Shown one piece after another: positions 27,672-35,867 of a stretch of DNA of 64,000 nt. The position numbers and the translations under genes were made by a program. Source of the DNA: Nitrospira sp. (lineage in GTDB: Bacteria > Nitrospirota > Nitrospiria > Nitrospirales > Nitrospiraceae); assembly GCA_031315995.1 (NCBI GenBank), contig JALDRG010000007.1, positions 62,001 to 126,000 on the forward strand, read 5' to 3'. Position 1 is the stretch's first letter; every line of letters begins with the position of its first letter. The notes under the pieces were generated by a model. That model did not search any database. It was not told where the DNA came from and saw nothing but the letters and a program-made list of their open reading frames with translations.

Positions 27672-28922
27672 ATGAATTCAGGACCAGGTCAGGTCTTGCC
27701 GGTGGGAAGCGACAGCCAACCGAACGTCGGTGCTGTGCTTGTTTTCCGGTCGATGCGGAGCGTCTGTCTCCTTTTTGTGGTCCGCGCATTGGCCATTGCA
27801 TGGCCGGTGCTGTTTACCGCGTCGGTCGAGGCCAACCATCAAGGCCATGCCGGTCAGAATGTGCCGGACAGTTCCCGGACGGTCGGTCCGGGATATTCGA
27901 TTCCAGGCGCGTCCTTTCAGGTATTTCTGGGGCAGGGCAAAGAACCTCACGCGGGCCAAGCACTCGACCGGGCTCAAGCCGATGCGGCCGTTCAGACTGT
28001 CATCGATGCCTTCACCGTGATGGTGCACCATCGGACCGACTATCCGCGATTTGACGAAAGTCTCAAGAAGGAGGCTCTGCAGCGGGTCATTGTCGAGTCG
28101 TCGGTGGTCAATCAGGAGGGAAAAGAATTTCCGTTTTTGGTCGCGCGAACGAAGGAGCCAGGAAAAGTCATACTCCTGATCAGCGCCTCGTCACTGAAGG
28201 AGAAGGACTATCTACACCATCCGGACCAACTCGTTCCGGTGCTGGCCAGAGAGTTTCAATGGGTCGTCAGCAAAGCGGATACTGCGCCCAAGGCGAAATC
28301 CGTCGTGGTCGAGCGCGATCTCGCCCATGCTCTGGTACGTCCGGATCAGGACATTTTATCTCTCTCGCCCGATGATCGCCTGCATGTGCTGCAAGGGCTG
28401 TTCGAGAACTATCTGCGGACCATGGATGACCAGAACAGTTTGAACGGACAATCCTATTATGAGGTCGGCAGTACGACCTCGATTGCGCCGACTCATCCGG
28501 ATTCCACGACCAAGCTGTATGATATTCGGGTTCGGGAAGCGCTGCAGAAGATCGTCCATGAGTCCTATTTCGCGGAGAAGACGCCTCAAGCAGTACGAAG
28601 CCTGTTGAATGGGAAAATCTGGAATGTCGCCTTCGTCAAGATCGATCAGCGCGATTGGGCTACGCGAACCAGGGTGCTGCCGGATGAAAAGGCTGTGCTG
28701 GTGGGGGCGCAGGGCCAACGTATTCAGCCCGCATCCATCTTGGTGAATACGTATCGGATGGCGTCGCCGGATGATCCGTTTTATTCGGATACCAGAGGAT
28801 TACCGATGGGAGCACTCTCGGCGGATCAACTGGCGAGAGTCATCGCGTCGGAAATTCAACACAATATCCACGAGAAATCTCTCAGCGGCCATGTGGCCCA
28901 GGATGCACTCTCGGCCCCCTAG
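27672..28922 (+). CDS. Hypothetical exported protein (416 aa)
   Basis: A protein of about 416 residues with a hydrophobic segment near residues 28-52 (SVCLLFVVRALAIAWPVLF), probably a signal peptide or anchor. The rest is soluble and mixed alpha/beta. I do not recognise the family. A His-rich patch after the signal (NHQGHAGQN) and a segment RVIASEIQHNIHEKS near the C-terminus recall metal-binding helices, but no established motif is complete. The start is ATG 27672, with TGGAGGA four bases before it. The nearest genes on either side give no clue. Confidence 0.6.
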   Translation: MNSGPGQVLPVGSDSQPNVGAVLVFRSMRSVCLLFVVRALAIAWPVLFTASVEANHQGHAGQNVPDSSRTVGPGYSIPGASFQVFLGQGKEPHAGQALDRAQADAAVQTVIDAFTVMVHHRTDYPRFDESLKKEALQRVIVESSVVNQEGKEFPFLVARTKEPGKVILLISASSLKEKDYLHHPDQLVPVLAREFQWVVSKADTAPKAKSVVVERDLAHALVRPDQDILSLSPDDRLHVLQGLFENYLRTMDDQNSLNGQSYYEVGSTTSIAPTHPDSTTKLYDIRVREALQKIVHESYFAEKTPQAVRSLLNGKIWNVAFVKIDQRDWATRTRVLPDEKAVLVGAQGQRIQPASILVNTYRMASPDDPFYSDTRGLPMGALSADQLARVIASEIQHNIHEKSLSGHVAQDALSAP

Positions 28923-29298
28923 TGGGTAGCGGTAGCGATGTGAGCGAGGTATGTCTGTCAGGAGCATTGCATGTGCTCTTTAGAAGCTGAGCACCAGGTC
29001 TTGGAATTACTGCGCGGGTTTCATCCGCCGAGATGTTCCCTGTGCTTCTTTTGAACCGCTGCTTCGATTCGCCGGCTGCCAGGGCTTCTTCTAGTACTTC
29101 CTTTTGACATTCATCCGTAAACTTTCGTCCAATTCTGCTTGCACAAGCCTGGGGTCCGCCTTCCTCACAAGGAAAGTTACCGTTCGACTGGATCGAGAAG
29201 CGGCTGGACTGACGCGAATCGTCTTGAGGCATACTGCAAAGGGGAGGCCACCCTGACCGCGCCTGGTGGAATCCCGGCGACGGATCGTTCACTGTCAT
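28923..29298. other. Intergenic region, 376 bp
   Basis: Nothing coding or structured is evident. Short frames on both strands have no consistent ribosome-binding site. Confidence 0.4.
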
Positions 29299-29700
29299 AT
29301 GGTGCATCACATGATGAATCATATGGTCCAGCAAGTGGGTCCTCGGATTCGACCCCAGGCCAGCGAAGCGCAATTTCAGGAACTCAGCCCCGACCGGCCG
29401 CCGGTCGCGCCGGATTTCGAGAATTCAGCCTGGCACACGCCCGGCTATCCGCAAAAAATGCAGGGCATGGAGTATACGGCCGAACAGCTCCAGAAGATCA
29501 CCGGTCGTCGGGAAGCGAAAGGCATGAGGAAGATGTGGCATGAAGGGCCCCATGGGCTCATGACTGTGGTGCGCGTGTTGCCGGAGGATTTGTATGATCG
29601 AGTCATGAATGACCACGACACGGTTGCGCCGGGAGAAATCTTCGAGGCTATTGTCTCTCGCCAGAAGCCGGATGACCGTCCAGCGAATGTGGGATCATAA
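29299..29700 (+). CDS. Hypothetical protein (133 aa), His/Met-rich N-terminus
   Basis: A small soluble protein that begins MVHHMMNHMVQQVG, a His/Met cluster that might bind metal, and ends with a helical segment (VVRVLPEDLYDRVMNDH). A further in-frame codon at 29266 could add 11 residues. I do not recognise the family. Coding is supported by the conserved-looking amphipathic second half, but the start is uncertain. Confidence 0.5.
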   Translation: MVHHMMNHMVQQVGPRIRPQASEAQFQELSPDRPPVAPDFENSAWHTPGYPQKMQGMEYTAEQLQKITGRREAKGMRKMWHEGPHGLMTVVRVLPEDLYDRVMNDHDTVAPGEIFEAIVSRQKPDDRPANVGS

Positions 29701-29733
29701 GGTGGGGAAGTGTGTTCTCGAACACATTCCACC
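29701..29733 (+). terminator. Imperfect hairpin between convergent genes
   Basis: TGTGTT-CTCG-AACACA forms a six-bp core (29711-29726), extended by GGAA/TTCC and GGT/ACC with bulges. It directly follows the stop at 29700 and faces the convergent globin gene. No T-tract follows, so the terminator assignment is tentative. Confidence 0.35.
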
Positions 29734-29791
29734 GATGATCACTTCATGGTCACGGTCCGAATCACGATGATTCTATGCCTGAAAACGGATC

Positions 29792-30214
29792 CTACTCCTG
29801 TGCGCTCGAATCGGCCCTTGCCCCGTGCATGACGATGTAATGCACTCCTGCATGCAAGGCTTTCCGCCACTCGATTTCTAAATCCGGCGTATAGCCGGTA
29901 TCGTATTCCTTGATGGTGGCGATCAAACTGTTGATCCAGTATTCATAGAGCTGTGGCGTGATATTCATGCGATGGGGGCTGTGTGTTTTGGCGAGCCGAT
30001 TCAGACATTGGGTGCCTATCGATTTGCCCTCCAGATGCAAGAGCATCATCGCCACGCCTTCACGCAGCAGCGCTTTCTGCTTTGTAAAACTGGTGTGTGC
30101 AACCATCGGCTTAATGCTCGGGTGACTTCCCAGAAAAATGGCATAAAATCGATCGAAAAACTCCGGGCATACACAGCACCGCCCGTAACTGGCCACCACC
30201 TGTTCGATCCGCAT
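29792..30214 (-). CDS. Single-domain globin
   Basis: A 140-residue protein with the globin helical pattern and no reductase domain. The region FYAIFLGSHPSIKPMVAHTSFTKQ covers the B-to-E helices, with Gln at the distal (E7) position. A His in LNRLAKTHSPHRM is the likely proximal (F8) ligand. Bacterial globins of this kind bind O2, NO or CO, often to detoxify NO. Two more haem globins, from other classes, occur near 57 kb. It is transcribed alone on the minus strand, between a hypothetical gene and ychF. Confidence 0.75.
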   Translation of the reverse strand: MRIEQVVASYGRCCVCPEFFDRFYAIFLGSHPSIKPMVAHTSFTKQKALLREGVAMMLLHLEGKSIGTQCLNRLAKTHSPHRMNITPQLYEYWINSLIATIKEYDTGYTPDLEIEWRKALHAGVHYIVMHGARADSSAQE

Positions 30215-30456
30215 GGAACCTCCTCGGGGACCTATTCGCGTTCCTTCGTGACACCGGATTCCCTCCTCTCCATGTCGGTGGATGAGGAATCAAACTTAAG
30301 GTGCGCGTTGAGTTCCCGCACCCCCGCACTCGGGAGTGGACCGAACCGGCTCCGAACACGTAGAATGCCCGTCCGCGGTTCTCACCCTCTTCGAGAGTGT
30401 GGGTGTTGGACACGGTCGGGCTGAAACAAGACTGTGAGCACCAGGAAGGGATCGTC

Positions 30457-31548
30457 ATGAGTGTGAAATGTGGAATCGTCGGGCTCCCGAATGTGGGCAA
30501 GTCCACCCTGTTTAATGCGCTGACCAAGTCGGGGATTGCAGCGGAGAATTATCCATTCTGTACCATCGAACCGAATATCGGCATCGTAGAGGTGCCCGAT
30601 GCGAGGATTCAGGCCCTGGCCGATATCGTCAAACCGCAGCGGGTGCAGTATGCCACGACTGAGTTCGTGGACATCGCCGGGCTCGTGGCCGGTGCCTCGA
30701 AGGGAGAAGGCCTGGGGAACCAATTCTTGGCCAATATTCGCGAAACCGACGGCATTGTGAATGTGGTGCGCTGTTTTGAAGACGACAATGTCGTTCACGT
30801 GGCGGGCAAGGTCGACCCGATTTCAGACATCGGGACGATCGTCACGGAGCTGGCGTTGGCGGACCTCACGACGGTGGAAAAGGCTCAAGAGCGGAACATG
30901 AAAGTCATTCGCTCCGGCGATAAAGACGCCGCAAAACTAGGCGAGTTGCTGGTGCAGGTCGCAGCCTGCTTGAACGAAGGCAAGCCGGCGCGCACGATGA
31001 AGCTCGACGCCGCGCAACGCGTCTTACTGAGACCCCTGTGCCTGCTCACGATGAAACCCGTGATGTATGTGGCCAATGTGGCTGAGAAGGGCTTTCACGA
31101 CAATCCGTTGCTGACGCGTGTGGAAGAATATGCGGCGCACGAAGGCGCGCCCGTCGTCGCCATTTGCGCGGCCCTGGAATCGGAGATTGCGGTGCTTTCG
31201 GACGAAGAGAAACGGGAATTTCTCGTCGACATCGGTATGACGGAACCGGGGCTCAATCGCCTGATTCGTGCGGCCTACCAGCTCTTGGGATTGCAGACGT
31301 ATTTTACGGCAGGGGTCAAGGAAGTCCGCGCCTGGACGATTCACATCGGTGACACCGCCCCGCAGGCGGCCGGCGTCATTCACGGTGATTTCGAAAAGGG
31401 TTTCATCCGCGCGGAAGTCATCGGGTATGACGACTATATCGCATGTAAGGGAGAAGCGGGCGCGAAAGAAAAAGGGAAGATGCGACTGGAGGGTAAGGAA
31501 TACGTGGTTCAGAACGGCGATGTCATGCATTTCCGATTCAATGTCTAA
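30457..31548 (+). CDS. ychF: Redox-regulated ATPase/GTPase YchF
   Basis: A 363-residue OBG-family P-loop protein. It starts with [21 protein letters not shown] (P-loop), then the FCTIEPN switch region, [17 protein letters not shown] (G3), and NVAE in place of the NKxD motif, which in this family favours ATP. The C-terminal TGS-like domain has '[38 protein letters not shown]'-type sequence (only named in part here). YchF binds ribosomes and takes part in stress and translation control. The start is ATG 30457 with AGGAAGG seven bases upstream. Confidence 0.95.
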   Translation: MSVKCGIVGLPNVGKSTLFNALTKSGIAAENYPFCTIEPNIGIVEVPDARIQALADIVKPQRVQYATTEFVDIAGLVAGASKGEGLGNQFLANIRETDGIVNVVRCFEDDNVVHVAGKVDPISDIGTIVTELALADLTTVEKAQERNMKVIRSGDKDAAKLGELLVQVAACLNEGKPARTMKLDAAQRVLLRPLCLLTMKPVMYVANVAEKGFHDNPLLTRVEEYAAHEGAPVVAICAALESEIAVLSDEEKREFLVDIGMTEPGLNRLIRAAYQLLGLQTYFTAGVKEVRAWTIHIGDTAPQAAGVIHGDFEKGFIRAEVIGYDDYIACKGEAGAKEKGKMRLEGKEYVVQNGDVMHFRFNV

Positions 31549-31579
31549 ACAATGTGCCGTCACTCCATCCTGACGTGGC

Positions 31580-32128
31580 ATGGCCTCTGCCTTTTCACAT
31601 GCGCTCGTGGCACTGGCCATGGGCAAGGTTTCCGGTCATCCCGTCATGGATCTTCGCGCCCTGGGGTTGGGGATCTTGTGCGCGGTCCTGCCGGATATCG
31701 ATGTCATTGGATTCCGTTATGGCATTCAGTACGGCGACCTGTGGGGGCATCGCGGACTGACGCATTCTTTGGCCTTCGCCGTTCTGCTGAGCGCGGGTCT
31801 GGTGGCGGTGTGTTACCGACGAGAGTCCGGCGCGGTGAGGGCAGGCATGGGGCTGTACCTGTTCCTCTGTGCCGCATCACACGGGATTCTCGATGCGCTG
31901 ACCGATGGAGGGTTGGGGGTCGCGTTTTTCTCCCCGTTTGATACGACCCGATACTTCTTTCCGGTCCGGCCCGTCGCGGTGTCTCCCATCGGCATCCGTG
32001 AATTCTTCAACGAGCAAGGCCTGTATGTCCTTGCAAGTGAACTGACCTGGATTTGGCTGCCGGCTGCGGCCCTGTTTGTGGCTCTTCGAGCGCTGAAGGT
32101 GGTGCGCGTGCGCATAAACGCGCGGTGA
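31580..32128 (+). CDS. Membrane-bound metal-dependent hydrolase (YdjM/DUF457)
   Basis: A 182-residue membrane protein with four hydrophobic segments. The metal-binding pattern is spread over SHALVALAMG, LPDIDVIGF, WGHRGLTHSLAF and CAASHGILDALTDGG, the His/Asp series typical of the YdjM/LexA-regulated DUF457 family. The natural substrate is not known. It lies 31 bp after ychF on the same strand and may be co-transcribed. Confidence 0.88.
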   Translation: MASAFSHALVALAMGKVSGHPVMDLRALGLGILCAVLPDIDVIGFRYGIQYGDLWGHRGLTHSLAFAVLLSAGLVAVCYRRESGAVRAGMGLYLFLCAASHGILDALTDGGLGVAFFSPFDTTRYFFPVRPVAVSPIGIREFFNEQGLYVLASELTWIWLPAAALFVALRALKVVRVRINAR

Positions 32129-32668
32129 TGATCACCTACGGATTGAGGAAAGTCTACGGCAGACTTCCAACCGTCCATTAAGATGCCTCATTTCGAGCCG
32201 CACGTTATCTACAGACCAGCATAGGATTCTGAGCAGCATGGTGCGCCTGTCTACCGCTTGAATCTCGATCATTTAACTGCGCACGATACCTGCCGAATCC
32301 AAGACCACCGTCTGTTTTCGTTTCGTCAGGGTCGTCAGGCGAAGCCGGAGCTGTCGATTTCTCGGCAGGGTCTCTTCCGCAAGCCCCAACTCAAATCCTG
32401 TTCGCGTCCTGACGATCGACCGACAAGGTCAACGTGAACTGATGGTGTTCTTCGTTCGTATGAACCGCTACGCATAGACATGCGACCAGGTTCATATTGG
32501 ATCTTCCATGATGAATCTCCCCATCGTGGTGTCAGTAGAATGAGAAAGGTATCGCGAAGCTTTGTGTCCGACCAGTTTAGCCTGGATTTTCGAGCATACC
32601 TGGACAGCGTTTCTCAGCATATCCAAGACCTCCTGGATAGTTTCAAATTTCGCAATCAGGTGCCAACC
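32129..32668. other. Convergent intergenic region, 540 bp
   Basis: This lies between the DUF457 gene and the end of the beta-barrel gene. I see no convincing gene; the open frame at 32480-32902 is antisense to the barrel gene for much of its length. No clear terminator hairpin was found. Confidence 0.4.
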
Positions 32669-33973
32669 CTATTTCCCCGAAAAGATTGCGGTCGGGATCC
32701 GTACCGTCACTTGGAGATCCGGCGCTTCCCGTGTCGCGCCGATCCCGACCACGAAATTCGCAAAACTGCGATCGCTCAATCGATAAGCGCCCCCAATGAG
32801 CAAGACCCCAATTTGAGTGACCTGCGCCGTCGTCGTGAGGAGCAGATTGGAGGCAGACGTAGGCCTCTCAAAGACCGTATGGTCGTATCCCAGCGTCAAT
32901 GACAGCTTTTCATTCAGCGAAATGCCGAGACCCAGATTAAAGTTCCCACCGCTTCCTGGATTGATGCGGCCGATCTGGCCGCCGATGTCACGCGACATAT
33001 TCCAGATGTAGCTGAGACTGCTGAAGAGGACGACCGGATCGCTGGGAAAGAGGACGGTAAAGCCCGGTTGGAGAATGTAAAAACCGGATCCCGTCGGTAA
33101 TTCAGTCTGAAACCCCGTGATCGGGTCTGTCGGTATTTCGAACGGGCCCTTCCCGGTCGTGCTCTTGAATCGCGTGAACGCCACGAAATACGGTTCGTCG
33201 GGCCCACCTTTGTTTAATTGATACCGGCCTGTTGTTTCAATGTCTCCGAGACCAGAACCGTTGGCGGTAGACACGGTATCAGCCGTAGAAGGCGTGGCAA
33301 GGGGTCGTTGCGTAATCGAGTCCTCACGATAGAGATAAGGGACTCTCACCTCGATCTCCAGTCGATTCGTCAATCCGTAGCGCCCTACCAATGCTGCGGT
33401 ATAGATGTCCCGACTCACCCCTTGGATGTTAATGAGACCGATCGTGAGGGCCGGGACAATGGTAAACCCTGTCAACGTCACTCGATTACTGCTGAGATGG
33501 GCATATTGTAGATACGGCTCTACAATCAGGGTGCCTTTCGGAGTCAGCACCCCGGCCCCCGGTAAATCGAATGTCCGAACCATCCATGGAGGGAGTGGTT
33601 CGTCTTGTGGATTTTCCGGAGCGACCCCTACTGGGCTGGAATGATTCTTCGGATCTTCCGCGAGGTGATCTTGTGCTGCGGGCGTATCCTGCTCGGGCCT
33701 CTCAGGTCCGACGGTCTGGTCGTTTGCGGCAAGATATCGGGATGTGTCGGCCGACCATTGAGACCCCGGATCTAGAAGGTTCTTCCACCGGTCTATATGA
33801 GACGGATTCACCTGCATGTCGCCGAGCCCGGGCTGGGCCGCGTCGATCGGAGATGCCATCAGGCTCAAGGTGAGCCCCAGAGACAAGACTATCCAGATGG
33901 CTGTACAAGTGTTTTTGGCTGCCCTCGGCATGTCGATGATTTGTCGCCGTTTGGATGGATACAACTGCAACAT
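32669..33973 (-). CDS. Outer-membrane beta-barrel, FapF-like secretion pore
   Basis: A 434-residue protein with a long signal region (CTAIWIVLSLGLTLSLMASPIDA), an N-terminal soluble segment of about 100 residues rich in Asp, Pro and Gln, and then a beta-barrel. The barrel opens with GVLTPKGTLIVEPYLQYAH (residues ~141-159), followed by 'YGLTNRLEIEVRVPYLYRED' and ends with aromatic/alternating strands. This layout and opening motif match FapF, the trimeric outer-membrane pore that exports Fap amyloid subunits in Pseudomonas, as I recall it. The start is ATG 33973, with GGAGGAAGG eight bases upstream. It is the last gene of the five-gene minus-strand cluster, 279 bp after the preceding stop. Confidence 0.72.
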   Translation of the reverse strand: MLQLYPSKRRQIIDMPRAAKNTCTAIWIVLSLGLTLSLMASPIDAAQPGLGDMQVNPSHIDRWKNLLDPGSQWSADTSRYLAANDQTVGPERPEQDTPAAQDHLAEDPKNHSSPVGVAPENPQDEPLPPWMVRTFDLPGAGVLTPKGTLIVEPYLQYAHLSSNRVTLTGFTIVPALTIGLINIQGVSRDIYTAALVGRYGLTNRLEIEVRVPYLYREDSITQRPLATPSTADTVSTANGSGLGDIETTGRYQLNKGGPDEPYFVAFTRFKSTTGKGPFEIPTDPITGFQTELPTGSGFYILQPGFTVLFPSDPVVLFSSLSYIWNMSRDIGGQIGRINPGSGGNFNLGLGISLNEKLSLTLGYDHTVFERPTSASNLLLTTTAQVTQIGVLLIGGAYRLSDRSFANFVVGIGATREAPDLQVTVRIPTAIFSGK

Positions 33974-34252
33974 GCGTCCTTCCTCCAGTACCTCTTGTTG
34001 GTGTGGGCGCTGCTCCTGGTAGGCCCGTGGCAGCATGGATGCAAGCCGGGAGTAGTCGGATGGTCGGCGTAGTCGTCGTCCGAATTATCCGAGTAGACGA
34101 ACGAGAGGGGAGCATCCCGTTCACGGATCCGACCATTAGTGAATCCTTACGTTGTGTCGACCGTAAAGCGATGTGCAATGTTTTTGGGGTGGGGATAGCT
34201 CGACCGCTCTTGCCCGCCAGACTCCTTGCCGGCTTACGCGAGATTCTCATCT

Positions 34253-34762
34253 TTAATGCCGGATCGTGGCTATCGTGGCCTGAGAGAGCGCGTTGCCCAG
34301 TGCGAGCGACCTGGCCCAACCAAGCGCTCCCGCTGTGGCGTTGATGACGGTTTGATTCTGAATGTTTTGATTGTCGAGAGAGTTTTGTAAGACGGTCATG
34401 AGCGCAGGTAATGCGGCGGCGCCGGTCGTCACTGCGTTGCCGCTTCCGGTCTGGACGAGCGTGAACGGACGGCTCGAATTACCCTCGAGTTGCATCAAGT
34501 CCGGAATATTGAGCACCGTTGAACTGACGAGTTGGCCGTTAAGATACGTAGTCCGTTCGATCCCGAATGAGAGAATTGGATCATTCAGGCTGCGTTGAAA
34601 TCCCCCTCGCATATGGTCCAAGACTGCTTCACTCACCGGCATCCGTTGCATAAAATACTCGTTTCCCTCGGATGCCATGGATGAAGTCACGGACTGCACG
34701 CACAGGGTGAGCATGAACACCGTCGTCAGGTGGCGAATCGATCTGATGAGTAGGAAGCTCAT
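34253..34762 (-). CDS. Exported FapE-like small protein with double-glycine motif
   Basis: A 169-residue protein with a signal peptide (VFMLTLCVQSVTSSMA), followed by VSEAVLDHMRGG at residues 43-54. This resembles the double-glycine leader cut by C39 peptidases. The mature part has AALPALMTVLQNSLDNQNIQ near residues 116-135, with two Gln-Asn pairs nine residues apart, as in the 111-residue protein upstream. Its ATG (34762) shares one base with the TAA of the C39 peptidase gene, so they are translationally coupled. The position directly between a FapD-like peptidase and a FapF-like pore matches FapE in Pseudomonas operons. Direct sequence similarity to FapE was not tested. Confidence 0.68.
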   Translation of the reverse strand: MSFLLIRSIRHLTTVFMLTLCVQSVTSSMASEGNEYFMQRMPVSEAVLDHMRGGFQRSLNDPILSFGIERTTYLNGQLVSSTVLNIPDLMQLEGNSSRPFTLVQTGSGNAVTTGAAALPALMTVLQNSLDNQNIQNQTVINATAGALGWARSLALGNALSQATIATIRH

Positions 34763-35454
34763 TAGAAATCCTTCCCGCCGGGACGAAAAAGCAGAATGCT
34801 ACTCAATGTATCGGCGCCGACCGGTTGTCCGAGAGGCGATCTCGGACGGACGCTCCAATCGCGGGCGGTATTGAATTCGCCTCGTGCCGGGGCCTCATGG
34901 ATGACAAAAACAATGCGGTTCGGCCATGCGGCTTCGAAGTCCTCACGCCGCATCACCCGCATTCCGACTGCCGGGTCGCCGAGTAGGACCTTATTGTCTC
35001 GCATGCCTTTAATCACCACAAAATGGTGATACCCGTTATCCACGATCAGTACGATCGCCGGAAGGCCGGCCTTTACCACCTCGTCGAGAGAGACCTCAAA
35101 CCCATCTGCGCGATAGCCCTGCGCGTCCAAAAACCGCTTCATATCCAGGAGAGAAAAGCCTTCGCGCTGGATTTTTTGCTGGTCGCCGTGCTCGAACATC
35201 GCGTGGAACGCCACTTCTTCAGTGATGGGATTCCCATAGTGGTAGGTCAGCAGGGTGGCGACGGCGGCCGAACCGCAGCTGTAATCGTATTTCTGGAGGA
35301 TGACAGACCGGACTTTGAGTTCGCGCATGCTCCAGATTTGGAGCAGCATGCGACTCCCGACTCCCGGAGTGACCTCGACCGAGGCCGCCATCGCTACGGT
35401 AGAGGCGGAGAGCAGCAAGACCAGCACATACCTGATAGCAGGTTTCGTCAGCAT
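34762..35454 (-). CDS. Exported C39-like cysteine peptidase, FapD-like
   Basis: A 230-residue protein with a signal peptide (residues 1-24) and a papain-like C39 domain. The catalytic set is visible: Gln54 and Cys60 in QKYDYSCGSAA, His143/144 in GYHHFVVIKG and Asp160 in LLGDPAVG. C39 enzymes cut after Gly-Gly leaders. Here there is no ABC transporter attached, so it should act in the periplasm. FapD has this same architecture and is required for Fap fibre formation. Both neighbouring small proteins carry Gly-Gly motifs and are natural candidates for substrates. It begins six bases after the 111-residue gene. Confidence 0.85.
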   Translation of the reverse strand: MLTKPAIRYVLVLLLSASTVAMAASVEVTPGVGSRMLLQIWSMRELKVRSVILQKYDYSCGSAAVATLLTYHYGNPITEEVAFHAMFEHGDQQKIQREGFSLLDMKRFLDAQGYRADGFEVSLDEVVKAGLPAIVLIVDNGYHHFVVIKGMRDNKVLLGDPAVGMRVMRREDFEAAWPNRIVFVIHEAPARGEFNTARDWSVRPRSPLGQPVGADTLSSILLFRPGGKDF

Positions 35455-35460
35455 CGATGT

Positions 35461-35796
35461 TTACTTCAATGTCAAGTTCAGAACGGTGCCGTTCTGAATA
35501 ATCACGTTATTCCCGGAATTCTGGATGACTGTCGCAAGGCCACTGGCTCCGGCAAACGCGCCGCCCGTAATCGTATTATTGCCGGTCACGTTGTCTGAGG
35601 CCTGGTTGTCGAATAACTTGGCGTTCAGCATGTTCGCGTTTATCGTGACCGGCCCGGGATCCGTTCCCCCACGTTGTGTATCCAGCTGGGTCGGGGTGAG
35701 GGGGGTGCCCCAGGATGTAAGCTCCGGCGATCCGGCGTGCGCCATGCCCAGGCAGAGCCAAAGAACCGTCGTCACTGTTGAGAAGTAAATACGCAT
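35461..35796 (-). CDS. Small exported protein with double-glycine motif (Fap-like minor subunit?)
   Basis: A 111-residue protein with a signal peptide (cut after AHA at about residue 21) and then LTPTQLDTQRGG at residues 33-44. The core L-D-x-x-R-G-G is shared with the 169-residue protein in the same operon. The rest is a short Asn/Thr/Gly-rich region with NNTITGGAFAGASG and TVIQNSGNNVIIQN, which has the Gln-Asn spacing of amyloid-like repeats. It is likely a minor or nucleating subunit processed by the adjacent C39 peptidase. A weak AGAGGG site precedes the ATG. The identity as FapA or FapB is not claimed. Confidence 0.7.
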   Translation of the reverse strand: MRIYFSTVTTVLWLCLGMAHAGSPELTSWGTPLTPTQLDTQRGGTDPGPVTINANMLNAKLFDNQASDNVTGNNTITGGAFAGASGLATVIQNSGNNVIIQNGTVLNLTLK

Positions 35797-35828
35797 GATG
35801 CCCTCTTTCTCGTCGTAGATGGCGCCCT

Positions 35829-35860
35829 CTAGCTGGAGGAGCTGGTGCTCCTCCAGCTAG
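35829..35860 (-). promoter_or_regulatory. 14-bp perfect intercistronic hairpin
   Basis: CTAGCTGGAGGAGC at 35829-35842 is the exact reverse complement of 35847-35860, with a four-base loop. It sits eight bases after the stop of the 327-residue repeat gene and 32 bases before the next gene start. There is no T-tract. Such hairpins often protect the upstream message from 3' decay or partly terminate, so the major subunit would be made in excess. Confidence 0.8.
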
Positions 35861-35867
35861 ACATGGC

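Noticed and set aside
32480..32902. Plus-strand open frame near the end of the beta-barrel gene
   Set aside because: It overlaps the coding sequence of the barrel gene on the other strand for over half its length and has no recognisable product.
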